DNA of 64,000 bases from Spirochaetota bacterium (GTDB lineage: Bacteria > Spirochaetota > Spirochaetia > Treponematales > UBA12059), in NCBI GenBank assembly GCA_029560805.1, contig JAKQKE010000114.1, forward strand, positions 20,667-84,666. The letters run 5' to 3'. The position numbers were made by a program, and so were the translations under genes. The notes under the pieces were generated by a model. The model worked only from the letters and a program-made list of their open reading frames with translations. It did no database searches and had not been told where the DNA came from. Shown here one piece after another: positions 59,761-64,000 of this stretch; the stretch's first letter is position 1, and each line of letters begins with the position of its first letter.

Positions 59761-61152
59761 ATGAGATACGAGAACATAGGGCGCCACGCGTCCAGGTTCA
59801 AGGAATACGTCGAGCTACGCATCCAGGAGAACCGCTCGATAGGCATCAGCCTGCTCAACGGAGACGTCGTAGGAAACGCGCGCGGCGCCCAGACGGGGCT
59901 GTCGGCCCGCGCCTTCAAGAACGGCGTCTGGGGCTTCGCCTCGTCGCCCGAGCTCGACGACGGCGCGATCCGAGCGGCCGTCGACCGGGCGGTCGAGAAC
60001 GCCCGCTTCCTCGGCGCCAGGGAGGCGGCCGGCGCCCTGACGAAGGGCCCGCTACCGTCCAGGCCGGGTCGCGGCGACTACGGCCTCGGCACCGCCGAGC
60101 CCCGCAAGAGCCAGAAGGACCTGATCGAGTTCGTCCGCTCCATCGACGCGTACTGCCAGAAGTACTATCCCGGGCTATCGTCGCGCTCGGTCAGCCTGTC
60201 CTGTCTCGACATGGAGAAGACCATCCTGACCGCCGACGGCGCCGAGGCCTATTCGATGACGCCCCGGACGATCATCGCGGTATCGCTGACCGTCGAGGAG
60301 GGAGGCGAGCCGATCGACCTATACGAGGTCTACGGCGGCCGCGGCCAGTTCGAGGACGTGTTCGAGGATCCGCGCGACCTGTACCCGAACATCGACGCGC
60401 TGGCCGACAACCTGGCCCGCAAGTCCAAGGGCGTCTACGCCCGACCCGGCGTCCACGACGTAGTGCTCGACTCCGACCTAGCCGGCATCCTGGCCCACGA
60501 GGCCGTGGGGCACACGGTCGAGGCCGACGGCGTGCTCGGCGGGTCGGTCGCCGCCGACGCCATGGGCCGCCGGGTCGCCAGCCCCCTCGTCACCCTGGTC
60601 GACTTCGCCAACACGGCGCTCGGCGAGACCTGTCCCGTGCCGATCTGGGTCGACGACGAGGGCGTCGAGGCGCGCGACGCCGTGCTGATCGAGGAAGGCG
60701 TCCTGCGCTCCTACATGCACAACAAAGAGTCGGCCGCCCACTTCGGCGCCGAGCCGACCGGCAACGCCCGCGCCTACGGCTTCTACGACGAACCCCTGAT
60801 CCGGATGCGCAATACCGCGATCCTGCCAGGCGAGTCCAAGCTCCAGGACATGATAGCCTCGGTCGACGACGGCTACTATTTCCTGCGCTCGTCCAACGGC
60901 CAGGCGGACTCGACGAGCGAGTTCATGTTCGGCGTCGTGCTGGGCTTCGAGATCATGGGCGGCAAGCTCGGCGAGGCCGTCCGCGACACGACGATCTCGG
61001 GCGTCGCCTTCGACATGCTCAAGACCGTAGCGGCCGTGTCCGACGACATGAGCTGGTCCTGCGGCGGCATGTGCGGCAAGAAGCAATCGATACCCGTAGG
61101 CATGGGCGGCCCGGCCGTCCGATGCCGCGTCAACGTGGGAGGGCGGGCGTAA
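59761..61152 (+). CDS. tldD: Metalloprotease TldD
   Basis: 463 residues. TldD forms a heterodimer with TldE and degrades unfolded peptides or trims modified peptides such as microcin B17. The active subunit's HExxxH is present: AGILAHEAVGHTVEADGVLG (H246, E247, H251), with the distal Cys/His region in WSCGGMCGKKQSIPVG matching the usual C-terminal ligand area. RSYMHNKESAAHFG and GNARAYGFYDEPLIRMRNT are family blocks. GGGAGG precedes the ATG by five bases, so unlike its neighbours it has a proper leader. The stop overlaps tldE's ATG by one base. Confidence 0.95.
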   Translation: MRYENIGRHASRFKEYVELRIQENRSIGISLLNGDVVGNARGAQTGLSARAFKNGVWGFASSPELDDGAIRAAVDRAVENARFLGAREAAGALTKGPLPSRPGRGDYGLGTAEPRKSQKDLIEFVRSIDAYCQKYYPGLSSRSVSLSCLDMEKTILTADGAEAYSMTPRTIIAVSLTVEEGGEPIDLYEVYGGRGQFEDVFEDPRDLYPNIDALADNLARKSKGVYARPGVHDVVLDSDLAGILAHEAVGHTVEADGVLGGSVAADAMGRRVASPLVTLVDFANTALGETCPVPIWVDDEGVEARDAVLIEEGVLRSYMHNKESAAHFGAEPTGNARAYGFYDEPLIRMRNTAILPGESKLQDMIASVDDGYYFLRSSNGQADSTSEFMFGVVLGFEIMGGKLGEAVRDTTISGVAFDMLKTVAAVSDDMSWSCGGMCGKKQSIPVGMGGPAVRCRVNVGGRA

Positions 61153-62456
61153 TGGCAGAATTCAACGGCATGGAACTCGTCAGGAAGGCCGTCCAGGCCA
61201 TGAGGGACGAGGGGGCCGACAAGGCCCAGGCGTCGCTGTCGCGCGGCGAGCAGAGCGAGCTGAACGTCGACGCGGGCCGCATGAGCCTGTACCGCACCAC
61301 CGTGAACGTGTCCATACGGCTCAACGCCCACGTCGGCGGCCGTAAGGGCACGGTATCGCTCAACCGCTACGACGACGAGGCGATACGCACCGCCGCCTCC
61401 GAGGCGATCGCGATGGCCCGTTCGAGCGAGCCCGACCCAGCCAACGACGTATCGCCGGCCCGCGCCCTCGAAAGCTTCTCCGCGGGCGACGAGGAGCCGG
61501 ACAGCGAGGCCATGTACGAGCGCCTCCGCGAGTTCGTCGACTACGCGGCCTCCGCCTACCCCAAGACGAGGCTCGAGCAGTGCATCCTCGATTTCAGCCG
61601 CGGCCAGTCCTTCTACTCGAACTCGAACGGGGCCGAATTCGAGGAGCGCTCCGGGCTCTACGGCTTCTTCGCGATGTTCACCAGCAAGGACGGCGAGGCC
61701 GCCTCGAGCTTCAACTACTCCGGCGCCTCGCACCGCGGCCTCCGCAAGCCGCTCAAGGCCTGGGGCAGTATCGACGAGCTGATGCGGCAGTCGGCCGAGC
61801 AGACCCGCGTCGAGCCGCTGTCCGGGGCCTTTTCCGGGGACCTCGTCCTGACGCCGGACTGCCTCGGCGACTTCATCGGCTACCTCGACGGCGTCTACCT
61901 CGGCGACTACCCGCTGATCACCGGCAACTCGCCATGGAAGGACAGGCTCGGCGAGCAAGTCGTCTCGCCGCTCGTGACCATACGCTCCGAGCCGAGCGGC
62001 CCGCGCGTCGAGATCGGCTACGGCTACACCGGCGACGGCTTCCGCGCCGAGAACTGCCCCATCATCGAGGGCGGTCGCCTGGCCAACTACACGATAGGCT
62101 TCTACGCGTCGAACAAGACCGGCAAGGCCCGCTGCCCCTCGGGCGGAGGCGCCGTCGTCGTCGAGCCGGGCGAGACAGCCCTCGAGGACATGATACGCGA
62201 CGTCAAGCGCGGCATCCTGCTCGCGCGCTTCTCAGGCGGCAACCCGTCGGACAACGGCGACTTCTCCGGCGTGGCCAAGAACTCCTACCTGATAGAGGAC
62301 GGCCGTATCGTACGCCCGGTCGGCGAGACCATGATAGCCGGCAACGTGGCCAAGCTCTTCGAGTCGGTCCGCGCCGTGTCCGCCGAGACCGTCGACTACG
62401 GCTCCGGCGTCCTGCCGTGGATGCTCGCGGGCGGGGTGAGCGTGTCCGGGAAGTAG
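61152..62456 (+). CDS. tldE: Metalloprotease partner TldE/PmbA
   Basis: 434 residues. Non-catalytic or supporting partner of TldD; it lacks the HExxxH, as expected. Recognised from YRTTVNVSIRLNAHVGGRKG, SFYSNSNGAEFEERSGLYGF, DLVLTPDCLGDFIGYL, NCPIIEGGRLANYTIGFYAS and the C-terminal FSGGNPSDNGDFSGVAKNSY. Start ATG overlaps the tldD stop (TAATG). The open frame from 59649 is only tldD shadow. Its stop is one base from the end of the convergent satD-linked reading frame. Confidence 0.95.
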   Translation: MAEFNGMELVRKAVQAMRDEGADKAQASLSRGEQSELNVDAGRMSLYRTTVNVSIRLNAHVGGRKGTVSLNRYDDEAIRTAASEAIAMARSSEPDPANDVSPARALESFSAGDEEPDSEAMYERLREFVDYAASAYPKTRLEQCILDFSRGQSFYSNSNGAEFEERSGLYGFFAMFTSKDGEAASSFNYSGASHRGLRKPLKAWGSIDELMRQSAEQTRVEPLSGAFSGDLVLTPDCLGDFIGYLDGVYLGDYPLITGNSPWKDRLGEQVVSPLVTIRSEPSGPRVEIGYGYTGDGFRAENCPIIEGGRLANYTIGFYASNKTGKARCPSGGGAVVVEPGETALEDMIRDVKRGILLARFSGGNPSDNGDFSGVAKNSYLIEDGRIVRPVGETMIAGNVAKLFESVRAVSAETVDYGSGVLPWMLAGGVSVSGK

Positions 62457-62457
62457 G

Positions 62458-62712
62458 CTACGCCAAGGCCCGCCGTACGAGCAGCCCCAGCACCAGCGTG
62501 ACGCAGACCGAGGCCATGGTACCTACCAGGAAGTACTCGGTGAAGTTGCCCGAGACGATGAGCACGTACAGGATGGTCCGCTCGAGCGCGCCGATCAGCT
62601 GGCCCATGCCCGGCCTATCGTCCCTGGCTCCGTTTTTGAGAAAGGCTGAGAAGCGTTTGAGCGCCGCCACGACCAGGTAGTTCGCCTCGACGGCGCACAG
62701 CTCCAGGCCCAC
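62458..62712 (-). CDS. Small two-helix membrane protein or detached C-terminal domain
   Basis: 84 residues from a GTG at 62712 without ribosome site. Two hydrophobic stretches: an amphipathic start AVEANYLVVAALKRFSAFLK and the clear helix EYFLVGTMASVCVTLVLGLL. The E-Y-F-L-x-G-T-x-x-S pattern resembles the C-terminal end of membrane proteins that accompany SatD in other bacteria (from memory). Upstream the same frame stays open for over 100 bases inside the satD frame (WPWLSAGALRRGLLVAV reads as membrane helix), so the true protein probably starts earlier or is joined to SatD by a lost frame. Confidence 0.55.
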   Translation of the reverse strand: MGLELCAVEANYLVVAALKRFSAFLKNGARDDRPGMGQLIGALERTILYVLIVSGNFTEYFLVGTMASVCVTLVLGLLVRRALA

Positions 62713-63431
62713 GGCGACGAGCAGGCCGCGCCGTAGCGCCCCGGCCGATAGCCAGGGCCAACCCGGCCAGGCGGCTCCTTCTCCAGGCGCCCGAGGCCGG
62801 CCGCAACCGCCGCGAAGAGCGCGGCCGCGTCGCGGAGCCCCCTCGTCGCCATGGCCTTGTAGACCATGCGCCGCGTCACGCCCGCCTCCTCCGCGACCTC
62901 ATCCAGGGACAGTCCGTTCATGAGACCTGCGAACGCGCAGACGGCGGTAGCGTTCCAGCCCTCCATACCGTGGGCGAAGGAACGGAGCGACGCGTTGACG
63001 AGCGCTACCCACGGCGAGCCCGGCCAGCTCACGTCCAGGATCATACGTTTCTCGGCCTTTAGGCCCTCGAGCGCGTCGCGCGCCGCGTGGAACGCCAGCC
63101 CGTCCATCCCGAGGGCCTCACGAACGTTGCTGTCGGTGCTTATATCGTCATAGGCGGCTGATAGGCGCGCCCGTTGCGGGAAGATGGCCCAGGCGAGCCA
63201 GGCGAAATCGGCGAGCAGGGTGCCGGAATCGCGATACAAAGCCTGGAACTCGTCCCCCAGCGTGATCGTATATGGCGAGAGAAGCCTGGCTCCCCGCCGC
63301 GAGCTCAGGGCCTCGAGACTCGCCTTAAGGCCTCGTTGGAAGCGCCCGCGGTCGGCGATGCCCCTCGAGTCGACTAAATCCGCGATGACACAGAGAGCCT
63401 TCACGGAATCAAGAGTACCACTATGGTTCAT
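62595..63431 (-). CDS. satD: SatD-family protein, C-terminal part probably out of frame
   Basis: 278 residues in the open frame. The SatD family is recognised by KALCVIADLVDSRGIADRGR at the start, SPYTITLGDEFQALYRDSGT near 52-72 and a helix-turn-helix LSLDEVAEEAGVTRRMVYKA near 180. After GRLEKEPPG (about 220) the sequence turns into an Arg/Ser/Pro/Trp-rich string that looks like wrong-frame translation, while another frame there codes membrane helix. A frameshift near 62775-62790 is likely. Start is ATG 63431 or GTG 63404, the latter aligning better; a -10 box TAAAAT lies at 63448-63453. No Shine-Dalgarno. Confidence 0.7.
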   Translation of the reverse strand: MNHSGTLDSVKALCVIADLVDSRGIADRGRFQRGLKASLEALSSRRGARLLSPYTITLGDEFQALYRDSGTLLADFAWLAWAIFPQRARLSAAYDDISTDSNVREALGMDGLAFHAARDALEGLKAEKRMILDVSWPGSPWVALVNASLRSFAHGMEGWNATAVCAFAGLMNGLSLDEVAEEAGVTRRMVYKAMATRGLRDAAALFAAVAAGLGRLEKEPPGRVGPGYRPGRYGAACSSPWAWSCAPSRRTTWSWRRSNASQPFSKTEPGTIGRAWAS

Positions 63432-63534
63432 CAGCTGTCATGTGTTAATTTTAGTTCGTTTTTAAAGAGAGAACTAAATACGCACAGAGATACCCACTCC
63501 TCGCAGGTGAAGCTCGTACGCCTCGTCGCCCGCC

Positions 63535-64000
63535 CTACGCCGTCCTCGGCTGGGACAGTTCCAGGTCCATGCGCTTGAGCTTCTTGCGGAAGTTGGTCGT
63601 GGCGTCGTCGAGGATGCCCTGCAGGTAGGCCATCTGGCGGTCCATCGACTCGGCGTAGAGGTCGCGGTCTATCCCCCAACGCTCGGCGAAATGCCGGCGC
63701 GCCGAGGAGCGGACGCCGCCGTACTTGTCGTCGAGCAGGGCGACGGTCATGTCGTAGAAGCCCATCGTCTTGCGCAGCATATCGAACTCGGTCTCGTAGC
63801 CGGGGAACCCGGCCTCCTTGAACTCGTAGTAGAGGAACAGGAGCTTCTCGAGGTACGCGCGGTCGGACATCTGGCCGACGAGATCGGCGCTCGCGATCAA
63901 CGCGCCGGCCTGCCTCTCGTCGAAGCCGGCCCAGGCCTGCTCCCCGTACTCGCCCTTGGTGCCCGTGGCGTACACGAGCCGGGCGACGCGCTCGGCGCTA
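63535..64000 (-). CDS. Helical protein of unknown function, N-terminus beyond the window
   Basis: At least 154 residues, open to the right edge (frame reads SAERVARLVYATGTKGEYGE). Not recognised. Mostly helical and charged: ISASDLVGQM-like opening, YLEKLLFLYYEFKEAGFPGY, FYDMTVALLDDKYGGVRSSA, and a C-terminal basic helix NFRKKLKRMDLELSQ. No membrane segment or signal in the visible part. The stop TAG at 63535 is followed by about 100 bases before the satD start region. Codon use is normal for the window, so it is likely real. Confidence 0.7.
   Translation of the reverse strand, partial: SAERVARLVYATGTKGEYGEQAWAGFDERQAGALIASADLVGQMSDRAYLEKLLFLYYEFKEAGFPGYETEFDMLRKTMGFYDMTVALLDDKYGGVRSSARRHFAERWGIDRDLYAESMDRQMAYLQGILDDATTNFRKKLKRMDLELSQPRTA

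Noticed and set aside
59649-62456. One 935-residue fused protein covering tldD and tldE
   Set aside because: The first half is the wrong frame of tldD; only the part from 61152 is tldE.

Overview
The window is a GC-rich, densely coded bacterial chromosome segment, most likely from a spirochaete. The evidence is indirect. The EF-G is of the mitochondrial-EFG1-like type (the spd type, seen in spirochaetes, planctomycetes and some deltaproteobacteria). There is a complete MoxR/DUF58/BatABCD cluster, a CarD-ispD-ispF cluster, a pair of cyclic-nucleotide-domain proteins, and many exported proteins with spirochaete-like signal peptides. No phage, transposase, integrase, rRNA or CRISPR array is visible. 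One tRNA (Thr, anticodon CGT) is present.

Layout. 0-4.2 kb: peptide ABC transporter oppD(partial)-oppC-oppB on the minus strand, divergent from its binding protein; a GAAACGTTTC palindrome lies beside the binding-protein promoter. 4.2-11.1 kb: hairpin repeats, an acetyltransferase, small envelope proteins, a C39-like protease, an M20 amidohydrolase with a YfcC-type carrier, and a PHP phosphatase. 11.2-12.4 kb: DksA-like factor, IF-1 and a frame-disrupted Smr gene. 12.4-19.8 kb: eight-gene bat operon (moxR to smr), almost every junction overlapping by 1 or 4 bases. 19.8-24.2 kb: repeat-rich region with a LarA-like racemase, 6-phosphogluconolactonase, a ten-unit 21-bp array and an unknown gene. 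24.2-29.5 kb: RecA-like ATPase, EF-G, cadherin-like lipoprotein. 29.7-37.8 kb: tryptophanase, adenosine deaminase, a two-component pair, a CUT1 sugar ABC transporter. 37.9-48.9 kb: tRNA-Thr, cNMP-domain proteins, amidohydrolase, acetyltransferase, ROK fructokinase, P5C dehydrogenase, M3-like peptidase, an exported repeat protein. 49-53 kb: potABCD with an in-frame amber codon in potA. 53.2-64 kb: mazG, a TIM-barrel protein, a sulfoquinovosidase-like GH31 enzyme, carD-ispD-ispF, an RNA methyltransferase, tldD-tldE, satD, and a partial gene at the right edge.

Together the genes suggest a heterotroph living on peptides, amino acids, nucleosides and sugars: oligopeptide and polyamine uptake, tryptophan and proline catabolism, adenosine deamination, sugar phosphorylation and a pentose-phosphate step.

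The most notable non-genic signals are three. (1) A recurring promoter layout in which a sigma-70-like -10 box sits only 6-11 bases before the start codon with no Shine-Dalgarno sequence, implying leaderless or nearly leaderless mRNAs for at least seven genes. (2) Hairpin-rich tandem repeats concentrated at gene 3' ends, several containing the stop codon; one composite repeat recurs in the same internal order at 31.2 and 58.7 kb. (3) Several disrupted genes (potA amber, smr frameshift, probable frameshifts in yfcC and satD), which may be real or assembly errors.
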